From NCBI RefSeq assembly GCF_014284235.1, contig NZ_JACOGD010000004.1, positions 1-64,000 on the forward strand: a stretch of DNA of 64,000 bases, written 5' to 3'. This DNA comes from Cognatundibacterium curvum. GTDB lineage: Bacteria; Pseudomonadota; Gammaproteobacteria; Burkholderiales; Burkholderiaceae_D. Each line of letters begins with the position of its first letter. Position 1 is the first letter of the stretch. The notes beneath the pieces are model-generated. The model saw only the letters and a list, made by a program, of their open reading frames with translations, was not told where the DNA came from and did no database searches. This document shows, piece after piece, positions 17,116-25,716 of this stretch. Made by a program: the position numbers and the translations under genes.

Positions 17116-17335
17116 CAAACTCACCGCCGTGGTTGCACGCAATCAAAAAAACGATAACGCCATAATCGAAACATTCACTCAGGAAGAAATTCAACTAGTT
17201 TTAAATTACCGCAGTTTGCAGGACTCGTTCCAAGTAATCATGTACCGCGCCATTGCACACATGACAAAAACGGTAGGTAAAAAACCAGCGCTAAGCCTTG
17301 TTCAATCCTTCAATCAACAAAGGGGGAATGTATGA
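17108..17335 (+). CDS. Small element protein, paralogue of the previous gene
   Basis: A 75-aa protein of unknown function with EEIQLVLNYRSLQDS and KKPALSLVQS, aligning with the preceding 78-aa protein. The ATG at 17108 overlaps the previous stop, and its own stop overlaps the next ATG, so all are probably translated in a coupled way. Confidence 0.6.
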   Translation: MSNKLTAVVARNQKNDNAIIETFTQEEIQLVLNYRSLQDSFQVIMYRAIAHMTKTVGKKPALSLVQSFNQQRGNV

Positions 17336-17700
17336 ATAAGCCGATTACCCCTCGTGCAATTTTGCCCGCCATTGTGGGTATGCATTTGCCGCCCGTTGAG
17401 TTAACTATAGACGCGCACTACCAAAGCGCCGTCGATTGCGGCATACGTGCTGCACAAGCGTTTCTTAACGAGGATGAAGCAGTCAGTTTGCACAAGCATC
17501 TGCCAGCCTGCCTACACCATTATTTACAACTGGTGCGGCAAGCTTGCATCTTGCTGGACCCAGTGGAAGCGGTTTGGCAGCAACATGAACAGGCTAGCCG
17601 TGATGCTTTTTGCGCCGGTTATCTTGGCCGCATTCAGCAGGAATTACGCCTGATGCGACCGCCTCCATCGCGCCAGCGCCACGCTGCCGCGATGCACTAA
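17332..17700 (+). CDS. Unknown element protein
   Basis: A 122-aa soluble protein, unrecognised, with a helical central part (DCGIRAAQAFLNEDEAVSL, LHHYLQLVRQACILLDPV) and a basic tail. It is the last of the ATGA-linked chain starting with the AlpA gene. Confidence 0.6.
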   Translation: MNKPITPRAILPAIVGMHLPPVELTIDAHYQSAVDCGIRAAQAFLNEDEAVSLHKHLPACLHHYLQLVRQACILLDPVEAVWQQHEQASRDAFCAGYLGRIQQELRLMRPPPSRQRHAAAMH

Positions 17701-17709
17701 AAGGCAGAT

Positions 17710-17862
17710 ATGACCCCAAAACAGTTAAAGAGTCGCATTGATTCGTCAATGCGCTGGGTGTGCATACGCGTGTACATTTTTCATCTCAACGTGTGTTCCC
17801 GTCTGATGATGAAAACAAAGGAGCAAAGGATAAGGAATGGCGATGAGCAGAAAACCAATTGA
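17710..17862 (+). CDS. Possible 50-aa small protein
   Basis: A short frame beginning MTPKQLKSRIDSSMRW, with AAGGCAG upstream, overlapping the start of the primase gene by 20 nt. Nothing but position and a plausible ribosome site supports it; it could be non-coding leader. Confidence 0.25.
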   Translation: MTPKQLKSRIDSSMRWVCIRVYIFHLNVCSRLMMKTKEQRIRNGDEQKTN

Positions 17863-20788
17863 GCGACCTACACCAGAAGCCATACAAGCGGCACTAAGCT
17901 TTATTCCGCCCGATGACCGGCAGTTATGGTTAAAGATCGGTATGGGCATTAAGCAGGAGTTAGGTGACGCGGGTTTTGACCTGTTTGACTCTTGGAGTCA
18001 GAGCGGCAGCAACTATGATGCGGAGGCCGCAAAAACAAGCTGGCGCAGTTTTAAAGCGGGCGGCAAGATCGGCATCGGCACATTGCTGTATGAAGCAAAA
18101 CAACGCGGGTTTAATATCAAAGACCATGCACCCGCAGCGCCACTGAGTGCAGAACAGGCGGCCAGCATGGCGCAGGAAAGAGCCGCCAAGTTATCCGAAG
18201 AACAGGCAGAGACAGAACGCAAACAGGCAGCCGCTGCCAGCATGGCACAAAAGCAGTGGAACAGCGCCAGCGAACAAGGTCATTCAGACTATCTGCAAAA
18301 AAAAGGGATTGCTGGGCATGGTGTACGGTTTGCCCGTCATAGCAAAGGCGATACGTTGCTGATTCCTGTCATCGATACCAGCGGCCAGCTTTGCAATATT
18401 CAGCGTGTTTTTGCCAATGGCGATAAACGTTTTTATACCGGTGGCAAAGTGTCGGGCGGCTTTCATTTAATCGGTGATGCTGGCGCTGCTATCTGGCTAT
18501 TAATTGCAGAGGGATACGCTACCGGCGCGGCCTTATTTGAAGCGACTGGCTACCCTGTGGCGATTGCCTTCAGCGCCAGCAATCTGAAGCATATCGCAGC
18601 CCTGATGCAGCAGCGGTATCCAGATAAGCGCCTGTTGCTGTGCGCTGATGACGATAGCGAGACAGAACAGAACACCGGAAAAAATACAGGTGTGATCGCA
18701 GCCAAAGAAGCTGCCACCGCAACTGGCGGCACGTGGTGTAAGCCGCTGAATTTACCTGAAGGTGGTAATGATTTTAATGATCTTGCGGTGGCGCGTGGAC
18801 TGGCCGAAGTCAAAAGCCAGATCGAGGCCACAATCAACGGAACAGCGCCAGCCAGTGCAGTGCCAATAAACGGGCAGGAAGTGAGCCAGATCACGGCACA
18901 GGCGCATGACGTTGACGCGGCAAAGTCCGATAAGGTCAGCGTACAAAAAACGCCCCAAAAGCCCGCCAATGCACCGCGCCAGAATCGAGGCAGCAAACCT
19001 GTTGGCGCTGGCCAATCGAGTAAGCCGTTTTTTACTGTGAGTGATGAAGGTGTGTTTTATCACGCCTTCCATGAAGGCGAAGCCTTACCCGCTCTTAAAA
19101 TCTGTTCGCCCTTGTATGTGATCGCCAGAACGCGGGATGCGGCCAGCAGTGAATGGGGTTATCTCTTGGAATTAAACGACCCTGACGACAATATCAAACG
19201 CTGGCCGATGTCGTCCCGCATGTTGTCTGGTGATGGCACGCAATATCGAGCTGATTTGCTTTCGCTGGGCTTGATGATTGAACCTGGCCTGAAGGTTAAA
19301 AACTTGCTGACCACCTACATACAAACGGCTGACGTGCCTGACCGTGTGCGGTGTGTTGAACGTACAGGCTGGCATGATGATGTGTATGTGCTGCCAGATC
19401 GCAGTATAGGACAAGGAGCAGAAACAGTGCTGTTTCAGGCGAATGGCAGTACTACGTCACAGTTTAAACAAAAGGGAACGCTGGCAGAGTGGCAAACCCA
19501 TATATCTGCCTATTGTCGGGGTAATTCGCGGCTATTGTTTTTTGTATCGACGGGTTTTGCGTCGGTATTACTCAATCACGCGAAAGTGCAGAGCTTTGGC
19601 TTGCATCTGATGGGCAGTAGTTCCACCGGTAAAAGTACAGCCATGAAAGTGGCGGCCTCGGTGTTTGGTGGCGCTGATTATGCGCAAAGCTGGCACGTGA
19701 CCGACAATTCGTTAGAAGCGACCGCGCAAAAGCATTCCGACGCCTTACTGGTATTGGATGAACTTGGGCAGGCCGACCCTAAGATGGTGGGCAATATCGC
19801 CTATATGCTCAGTAATGAAAAAGGCAAAGGCCGCGCTACACAGAACGCGACAGCAAAGAAGATCGCCACATGGCGGCTGATATTTATCAGTGATGGGGAA
19901 TTGTCTTTAGAGGCCAAAATGGCCGAAGCAGGCAAAGCGACCAAAGGCGGCCAAGATGTGCGCATGGCACACATTCATGCTGATGCTGGCAAAGGCTTGG
20001 GCGTTTTTGATACTGTGCACAGCTTTGCTGATGGTGCGGCTATGTCCCGTCACTTGGTCAGTATGGCACAGCAATATCACGGCGCGGCTGGCCTGACGTT
20101 TATCGAATGGCTGGTCAGCAATGTAGGGCTATTACCAGATATGCTGCGACAGGCAATAGGCAGCACGGCGGGCAAACTCTGTCCAGCCAATGCGCACGGC
20201 CAAGTAAAGCGCGTGTCTGAGTTCTTCTCGTTGGTGGCTGCTGGTGGTGAGTTAGCGACCGCAGCAGGCGTGACAGGTTGGGCAGATGGTGAAGCCACCG
20301 AAGCGGCCACAACCTGCTTTAACGACTGGTTATCAAGTCGTGGCACAGCGGGGGATATTGAGCAAGATCGTATGCTGGCGCTGTTGCCCGACTTCATTCA
20401 AGTTAATGGAGATTCTCGCTTTGCATGGGCGCACAGAGCGATGGATGACCACGCACCTAAAACTATTAACCAAGCCGGTTTTAAACGCATAGTAAGCAAG
20501 GCAGGAAACCCTATCAGGAATAATACGGACTGGCACAAGGAATACGGCGACAAGATACATCCTGATGAAGCCGAAGGCGCAAGCATTGACTATTTCCTGC
20601 TACCCAAAGTATTTAAAGAGGAAGTATGTAAAGGTTTTGATGCCAGACTGGTAGCGGCCAAGATGTCAGAGCTAGGCGTATTTGAAAAAGACAAGGAGGG
20701 TAAGTGCAGCATCCTTGAACGATTCGCCGGAATCAAAGCCAGATACTACAAAATACCAAGCGATAAACTGTACTCACTCATTGCCTGA
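17843..20788 (+). CDS. P4-alpha-like primase/helicase (PriCT-2, TOPRIM, DUF927)
   Basis: A 981-aa replication protein. A PriCT-2-type domain lies at ~8-75 (PDDRQLWLKIGMGIKQEL). A TOPRIM region is at ~219-270 with LLIAEGYATG and the acidic LLCADDDSE, typical of primases. A DUF927 helicase-like domain follows from ~390, with Walker A GSSSTGKST (~590) and Walker B LLVLDELGQ (~634). It probably primes and unwinds DNA at the element's origin, like P4 alpha. The ATG at 17843 has AAGGA 6 nt upstream; an ATG at 17837 abuts that site. It is flanked at a distance by the two iteron clusters. Confidence 0.9.
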   Translation: MSRKPIERPTPEAIQAALSFIPPDDRQLWLKIGMGIKQELGDAGFDLFDSWSQSGSNYDAEAAKTSWRSFKAGGKIGIGTLLYEAKQRGFNIKDHAPAAPLSAEQAASMAQERAAKLSEEQAETERKQAAAASMAQKQWNSASEQGHSDYLQKKGIAGHGVRFARHSKGDTLLIPVIDTSGQLCNIQRVFANGDKRFYTGGKVSGGFHLIGDAGAAIWLLIAEGYATGAALFEATGYPVAIAFSASNLKHIAALMQQRYPDKRLLLCADDDSETEQNTGKNTGVIAAKEAATATGGTWCKPLNLPEGGNDFNDLAVARGLAEVKSQIEATINGTAPASAVPINGQEVSQITAQAHDVDAAKSDKVSVQKTPQKPANAPRQNRGSKPVGAGQSSKPFFTVSDEGVFYHAFHEGEALPALKICSPLYVIARTRDAASSEWGYLLELNDPDDNIKRWPMSSRMLSGDGTQYRADLLSLGLMIEPGLKVKNLLTTYIQTADVPDRVRCVERTGWHDDVYVLPDRSIGQGAETVLFQANGSTTSQFKQKGTLAEWQTHISAYCRGNSRLLFFVSTGFASVLLNHAKVQSFGLHLMGSSSTGKSTAMKVAASVFGGADYAQSWHVTDNSLEATAQKHSDALLVLDELGQADPKMVGNIAYMLSNEKGKGRATQNATAKKIATWRLIFISDGELSLEAKMAEAGKATKGGQDVRMAHIHADAGKGLGVFDTVHSFADGAAMSRHLVSMAQQYHGAAGLTFIEWLVSNVGLLPDMLRQAIGSTAGKLCPANAHGQVKRVSEFFSLVAAGGELATAAGVTGWADGEATEAATTCFNDWLSSRGTAGDIEQDRMLALLPDFIQVNGDSRFAWAHRAMDDHAPKTINQAGFKRIVSKAGNPIRNNTDWHKEYGDKIHPDEAEGASIDYFLLPKVFKEEVCKGFDARLVAAKMSELGVFEKDKEGKCSILERFAGIKARYYKIPSDKLYSLIA

Positions 20789-20937
20789 TCAGTTTGGCGA
20801 ACCGGCGGCGCGGCCTGTGGTGGTGGCGTGGGAATTCCCTTCGCGCTGCAAAATGGCCTTTGCCATACATAAAAATGCCAAGATAGGGCAATAAATTACC
20901 TTATAAGCAATATTTCAACCCGTAAATCTGGTTGTTT

Positions 20938-21066
20938 GGTACACCGGTACACCTCAGAAAAGGCGTGGTACACCTCTAACGTGTACCACGCAAACCTAAT
21001 ATCCATGCGGGTTTGCGGCCTGTTTCCTCGCCTTGGCACACCGGTACACCTGTTTAAAGGTACATT
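20938..21066. repeat. Right iteron cluster, mainly GGTACACC
   Basis: GGTACACC, the reverse complement of GGTGTACC, occurs at 20938, 20946, 20967 and 21043, with variants at 21035 (GGCACACC) and 21059 (GGTACATT), and one opposite copy at 20980. Units 20967 and 20980 form an 11-bp perfect inverted repeat (GCGTGGTACAC / GTGTACCACGC, 20963-20991). Together with the left cluster this makes an origin-like pair flanking the element's genes. Confidence 0.65.
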
Positions 21067-21127
21067 CCTACTTCATTTCGAGAAAGCACCTGTTTTCTGG
21101 AATTTTAATGAAGCTGCACCAGATATA

Positions 21128-21163
21128 GGTTTCAAGGCAAAAACGGCTTGCAAGCTGCGCCAG
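21128..21163 (+). repeat. 36-bp sequence shared by both iteron regions (right copy)
   Basis: GGTTTCAAGGCAAAAACGG through GCTGCGCCAG matches 13896-13931 in the same orientation with a few differences. Confidence 0.6.
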
Positions 21164-21749
21164 TACTGCATCTGTGATACAGCGGACGGGTTGTATCAGG
21201 CTTGCGGTTGTCATACGCCTGTGAGCACGATGACTATTCTCCAAACGGAAGTAAAGAATTCTTAGGTTCTTTTTTAGCCTTAAAGACTGCGGGCGCGAAG
21301 ACCCCGAATTTTTCCCAGATGTTTGCTTCCCGTACACTTCCTTCCTTTTCTAACTTGCCATGCTGCACCATTGATTAGATGGCGTGAACGGTTCCTTGCT
21401 AACCGTTTCATGATGGGGATAGTTCAAGCCCCGCCTGAGACTTAGACACACACTTCCAAGCTTAGTTAAGTTAAGCGGCAGCAGGTTCAACTGGTGAAGC
21501 CCCGTACCTTAAAATCTCGGGTCCTTTTCACGTTATAGAAACGCGGGTGCCATGACCCCGAATTGTGCCTAGTTTGCGTGTGTACAAGGGGGGTATAAGC
21601 TTGGACGTGGTAGGGGCGGGTCAAAAGTCTAGAAAACCATTAGCGGAAACCGTTAGCTTAACCAAGTATTTATGGAACCCAAAAACTACCCCCCGGGGGT
21701 TTGGATGGAACATGCATTAATTACAACAAGCAAAGTAAGAAAATATTTT

Positions 21750-21772
21750 TGCATCCATGGGTGCATCCATAA
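21750..21772. repeat. TGCATCCATGG repeats, right integrase arm sites
   Basis: Two direct copies, TGCATCCATGG at 21750 and TGCATCCATAA at 21762, match the three copies beside the integrase gene near the left end. Confidence 0.6.
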
Positions 21773-21822
21773 ATAATTTTGAAAAATAGAAAATCCTTTA
21801 TTTATGCGGGTTTCCGAAGATG

Positions 21823-21850
21823 ATTCGACTTCCCCCTTCCGCCAGGATTA
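21823..21850 (+). other. attR core, partial copy of the tRNA-Ser 3' end
   Basis: ATTCGACTTCCCCCTTCCGC and the following CAGGATTA align with the tRNA-Ser segment 12184-12213, with a 2-nt deletion and four substitutions. It is followed at once by an intrinsic terminator, as expected for the original sequence behind tRNA-Ser. Confidence 0.7.
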
Positions 21851-21851
21851 A

Positions 21852-21882
21852 AAAACGCCCTTGAGAAATCAAGGGCGTTTTT
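21852..21882. terminator. Intrinsic terminator, probably the ancestral tRNA-Ser terminator
   Basis: A stem of 13 bp (AAAACGCCCTTGA paired with TCAAGGGCGTTTT) with a 4-nt loop, flanked by A and T tracts on both sides. It follows the attR core and can also stop the convergent fimbrial operon from the right. Confidence 0.88.
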
Positions 21883-21912
21883 ATTTGTTGATCATTCGTA
21901 TACGCACAAGCG

Positions 21913-21936
21913 AGTTGCGGCAAGTAAGCCGCAACT
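21913..21936. other. Hairpin downstream of the fimbrial operon
   Basis: A 9-bp perfect stem AGTTGCGGC / GCCGCAACT with a 6-nt loop just past the adhesin stop. It lacks a U-tract on the minus strand, so it may stabilise the mRNA 3' end rather than terminate. Confidence 0.4.
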
Positions 21937-21949
21937 TTCCTGCAATTAG

Positions 21950-22942
21950 CTATTCGTAATTCATGGTAAATGTGACTGTAGCAGCGACATTTCCCGCAGT
22001 GACTGCAGTTCCAGTCTGAAAATATCGGGCACTGTATGGAACAGACAGCACACCATCCGGAGAAAGGCCGACAACAGTTTTAGCCCCAAAACTTACCGGA
22101 GTTCCACCACCATCACGGATTTGGACGCCGACTCCGGCGGCAAAGCCTGCGCCGCTAGCTGGTTGCACCACCCCCGGATAAGTCCCGGATGCATTCGCTG
22201 TATTCAGCGTTATCTTTACCGTAGAACCAGACTGACAATTAAGATTCAAGGAAAACGGTGTGCCTCCGGTCGTCGATCCCTGACCAGTCAAGGCGGACGT
22301 GGGTATGGCTGGCATACTTACCGTCATATTGGCGGAGCCTGCAGAAACGCTGCAAGCGGTCACATTGACGTTCGTTCCGCCATTCAGGCTGACATACACA
22401 TCGGATGCAAAGTTGGTGCTGTTATTCAAACCCAATACCACCCACTGAAAATGGAACAAGTTGGATTTCGCCGCCACAGTTCCAGGCGTAATGGCCCCAG
22501 TTTTAATGAACTGAAAAGTCATCGTATTGGTCACGACGGCACCGGAGGCTGTCACAAATGCGAAGTCATTTCCCATTGGCGCAGTAATTCCCAAGGTGTC
22601 ATTGAGCAGCAAACCTACGCCAGGAAGATTGGTCGGAATGATAATTCCGCCACCATTGCGTGCAGTCCACGCCGCTGGATTAGCCGTCCGGAATTGAATA
22701 AATGCCTGGCGTGGATTGCCAGGATAAAAATTATCATTGGTGCTACAGGTAAAAGTGTAATTCTGAGAAACAGGCGCACCGATCAGCGTTCCCACCGGTG
22801 CATCCCGGGGAACCGTTATCGTAGCAGGCATAGTGAAACTAGGCGGTGCAGATACGATAGAGCAGCTTGTGTACGCATGCGTCACCAGACTGAAGCTACT
22901 TAACAGCAGAAAGAAAAATAGTTGGAAGTAAATGCGCCGCAT
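21950..22942 (-). CDS. Fimbrial tip adhesin-like protein
   Basis: A 330-aa exported protein with a signal peptide (MRRIYFQLFFFLLLSSFSLVTHA), an N-terminal domain of ~170 residues likely for receptor binding, and a C-terminal pilin-like domain (GTPFSLNLNCQSGSTVKITL, ending TVTFTMNYE) that can complete the donor-strand chain. It is the last gene of the locus, as fimD is in Bordetella. A GTG at 23029 overlapping the usher stop is an alternative start, but only the ATG at 22942 places the signal peptide at the N-terminus. Confidence 0.8.
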   Translation of the reverse strand: MRRIYFQLFFFLLLSSFSLVTHAYTSCSIVSAPPSFTMPATITVPRDAPVGTLIGAPVSQNYTFTCSTNDNFYPGNPRQAFIQFRTANPAAWTARNGGGIIIPTNLPGVGLLLNDTLGITAPMGNDFAFVTASGAVVTNTMTFQFIKTGAITPGTVAAKSNLFHFQWVVLGLNNSTNFASDVYVSLNGGTNVNVTACSVSAGSANMTVSMPAIPTSALTGQGSTTGGTPFSLNLNCQSGSTVKITLNTANASGTYPGVVQPASGAGFAAGVGVQIRDGGGTPVSFGAKTVVGLSPDGVLSVPYSARYFQTGTAVTAGNVAATVTFTMNYE

Positions 22943-23025
22943 CTGCGAATCAGCCAGCGATCTTGATTGGCAAGCCCGGTTTTGCGTATCAACGCAGCCT
23001 GGGAAGGCTTGAAATGAGCAAATGT

Positions 23026-25716
23026 TCACGGCTTTACTCCCGCTGATTTACTATCTGCTACTTGTGCGTAAGCAAAATCCTTAGGCAAACAGGTAGTTCG
23101 GATCAATTCATAGGCTGCACCAGGATTAATAGCTTTATTTTGTTCTGCCACCTGGTATTGCAAGGTGCAGCTATCCGCCAGGTCATCTCTGATCCAACTA
23201 ACCTGAAGTTGGCCGCGCGCTGAGGGCAGATGTGCAAATATGCGCCCCCCCTGACTGACAATGCCGACAGCTTGCTGCGATTGATCAGTGACCTGTGCAC
23301 CAAAAGGTATGGGCGTACCATCAGGCAAGGCAGACTGGATAATCGCCATACGCTGATGACTGGTTTTGAAGCGCATTTTAACGATAGCGCCTGCATAAGG
23401 CGCTATCTCTTGCGTAGTTGCCTCGAACTGCACATCCAGCGGCAAGCCTTTAGGACTCACTTCAATGGTATTACTCACAAACGGCGTCATATACGGTACG
23501 ATAGCAAATCCCTGCTGGTTCAGACGGACACCATTGGCATTGCTGATTTCCGCACCCGCAGCGCCCGGTGCCTCAACGATGCCTATAGTCTCGCCCAGGC
23601 TTTGCCCCAACAGCAAACCACCCTCATGTAGGACCATAGAACCGGCAGCAGTTAAAGATTGCTGTGAGTAATTACCACCCTTACCGGCACTGACTGCCAG
23701 GCGCGCATACGGTCCACGGTATTCGCCGGTGGCGTTCACAGCGGTTCCGGCATTACGGTCATTTGACACACTGGCACCGTAAGTGAACTCATTCTGTGGC
23801 CCTGCCGTTGCGTTAAAGCTGGCGAGCGCAGTACTACCACCCGGCTGACTGGATGTCAGGCTGGCGCTCACATTCTTAGCGTGGCCATGTTCATCGTCCA
23901 GCGGCAGTGATAATCCTGCATAAAACTGATTAATGTAACTATTTGAAAACACGTCTTTGCTACGTGTGACCGACAGATTGTAATTCAGCCGACCGATGTG
24001 ATTGTTATAGCCGAGCTGAAACTGAGTATCGTTACCAGAACGATTCCAGTAACTTTGCGTCGTTCCCATGATATACAAGGTGCCAAACTGACTACCCAAA
24101 CGCTGATTCAGCGAGATGCTGAAACGGTTACGGCTACGATCCAATGAAGGTGGCAAGCCACGCAACAGACTATCGCGCAACAAAGACGCATCGGTCAGAT
24201 TCAAAAAACCATTGGTCGAGTAGCGATAAGCTGCAATCGCCAGATTAGTATCCACCGTTGGCAAACTCAGGTTATACGAAAGACGCAGGCTGCTGCCACT
24301 TTGAGTGTTTGCTGCTGGCAACTCTGCTTCAGAATGTGTCAGATCGACGCCCAATGCGCCGGATTCTGTATTAACGGCAACGCCACCAAGTACAGAACGA
24401 TAAGCTGGTGTAGCGGCAATGCCGCCATACGCAGTCCATTGATTACTGAGTCCGTGCTGCACAGTCGCCTGCACCAGATTGACCGACTCCACCAGACCCG
24501 CCAGTTGCAAGCGTCCTGCCGCAACATTGAAACGACTGACACCGGGTCGCAGTAACTGAGCCACATTCGCGTATGGCACACTGAAGTTACGCTGCCTGCC
24601 ATCAGCTTCCGTGACGGTGACTTGCAAATCACCGCCGTATCCAGTCGCGTACAAATCCCTAATTTCAAATGGCCCCGCAGAAACAGTAGTTTCATAAATC
24701 AGATTGCCACGCTGCCGCACAGTAACTTTGGCATTGCTTTCAGCTACACCCCTGACCACAGGTGCAAAGCCGCGCATAGAACCGGGTAGCATTCGGTCAT
24801 CTGACCCCACTTGCACACCACGGATAGAAATTACATCAAACAAGTCATTAGACGTATAACTATCACCTATGGTGACTTGTGCATTCCAATCCTGCAAGCT
24901 GGTTTGAACATAACTAGCCATATGCTGCCATGCATGGCGCGAGCCATTTGGGCCACCACTTTGCCAGCTCAGGGCAGAATTCTGGCGAAAACGCCAACGA
25001 TCCCAATTAAAGCCTGCCTCCAAACCCAGGAAATGATTGCTCTGCGAAACGCCCTGCACTTCGGTACGATAACTATTGAGCGTGTAGTTCAGACTGGCAG
25101 CCGTCACTCCCAAATCCCAAAATGCAGGATTTACATAGCCTCTGGGGACCCGGTTTTGCGCAGCCTGAGGAATGCTGATATCAAGGCGCTGATCAGCGCT
25201 GTCAAAACGCTCAGTGGCATCTGGCAGCAGGCTCTGCAAACTGACGCAGGAAGATGGCAAAGCCAGCTCCCTTAAAGCTTGCGTTTGTAACTTCTCAAAA
25301 TTGACCTCACCCCGTAACAACAATTCTCTCGAAAGACAGGCATGTGCATTCGTGCCTGGGTCATTACTGCGAAACACAACCGTCATGACGCCCATCCATC
25401 GCTCATTGATAAACACATCAACCCGATAAGTTCCAGGCAAGACGACATTACCACGCTCAAAGCGGCTCAGATCAAATATGCCGCTATTACCAGTCAAGAA
25501 TGCAGGGTTAAAGGTTTCTCCTGCATTGCGCCCGGCTCGCTTCATTTCGGAGTTACCAGCTGCTGAGGCAGCATCGGTAGCTGGTGACGTATCAGCCCAC
25601 ACCGGGCACTGAATCAGGGCAAGCCCAGCCCCCAGCGCCAGCATTCTGCAAACATAGGTTAAGGGGCGACAGGTATGTTGAGGCTGTCTGAACGAATGGC
25701 GGATGAAACTATTCAT
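23026..25716 (-). CDS. Outer membrane usher protein (FimD/PapC family)
   Basis: An 896-aa usher that forms the outer-membrane pore and assembly platform for fimbriae. After the signal peptide, the N-terminal chaperone-binding domain contains FNPAFLTGNSGIFDLSRF and PGTYRVDVFINERW. The ~24-strand barrel follows with the plug region, and the C-terminal domain ends with a Cys (DSCTLQYQV) and another (RTTCLPKDF), a normal disulfide pair. The ATG at 25716 overlaps the chaperone stop by 8 nt. Confidence 0.96.
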   Translation of the reverse strand: MNSFIRHSFRQPQHTCRPLTYVCRMLALGAGLALIQCPVWADTSPATDAASAAGNSEMKRAGRNAGETFNPAFLTGNSGIFDLSRFERGNVVLPGTYRVDVFINERWMGVMTVVFRSNDPGTNAHACLSRELLLRGEVNFEKLQTQALRELALPSSCVSLQSLLPDATERFDSADQRLDISIPQAAQNRVPRGYVNPAFWDLGVTAASLNYTLNSYRTEVQGVSQSNHFLGLEAGFNWDRWRFRQNSALSWQSGGPNGSRHAWQHMASYVQTSLQDWNAQVTIGDSYTSNDLFDVISIRGVQVGSDDRMLPGSMRGFAPVVRGVAESNAKVTVRQRGNLIYETTVSAGPFEIRDLYATGYGGDLQVTVTEADGRQRNFSVPYANVAQLLRPGVSRFNVAAGRLQLAGLVESVNLVQATVQHGLSNQWTAYGGIAATPAYRSVLGGVAVNTESGALGVDLTHSEAELPAANTQSGSSLRLSYNLSLPTVDTNLAIAAYRYSTNGFLNLTDASLLRDSLLRGLPPSLDRSRNRFSISLNQRLGSQFGTLYIMGTTQSYWNRSGNDTQFQLGYNNHIGRLNYNLSVTRSKDVFSNSYINQFYAGLSLPLDDEHGHAKNVSASLTSSQPGGSTALASFNATAGPQNEFTYGASVSNDRNAGTAVNATGEYRGPYARLAVSAGKGGNYSQQSLTAAGSMVLHEGGLLLGQSLGETIGIVEAPGAAGAEISNANGVRLNQQGFAIVPYMTPFVSNTIEVSPKGLPLDVQFEATTQEIAPYAGAIVKMRFKTSHQRMAIIQSALPDGTPIPFGAQVTDQSQQAVGIVSQGGRIFAHLPSARGQLQVSWIRDDLADSCTLQYQVAEQNKAINPGAAYELIRTTCLPKDFAYAQVADSKSAGVKP

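Larger units (their letters stand above)
12184..21850 (+). mobile_element. P4-like integrative element in tRNA-Ser (~9.6 kb)
   Basis: The element is bounded by the tRNA-Ser 3' end (attL) and a partial copy of it (attR, 21823-21850). It carries a P4-type tyrosine integrase next to the tRNA, a toxin-antitoxin pair, an AlpA-type regulator, a run of small overlapping genes, and a large TOPRIM/DUF927 primase-helicase. There are no capsid, tail, portal or lysis genes. Integrase arm-type repeats lie inside both ends, and iteron clusters flank the gene block. The layout resembles P4-like satellites or small integrative elements that replicate with an alpha-like protein. Whether it is still mobile is unknown; attR has lost two bases relative to attL. 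Confidence 0.85.
20789..21949. other. Right-end non-coding region of the element and beyond
   Basis: About 1.1 kb without a supportable gene. It contains the right iteron cluster (20938-21066), a 36-bp copy shared with the left end (21128-21163), two related ~50-nt segments each ending in GACCCCGAATT (to 21310 and to 21564), right integrase arm sites (21750-21772), the attR core and the displaced tRNA terminator. Open frames here (for example 20936-21265) run through the repeats and have no ribosome site. Confidence 0.7.

Noticed and set aside
20936-21265. A 109-codon frame in the right iteron region
   Set aside because: It runs through the iterons, lacks a ribosome site and has no recognisable protein features.
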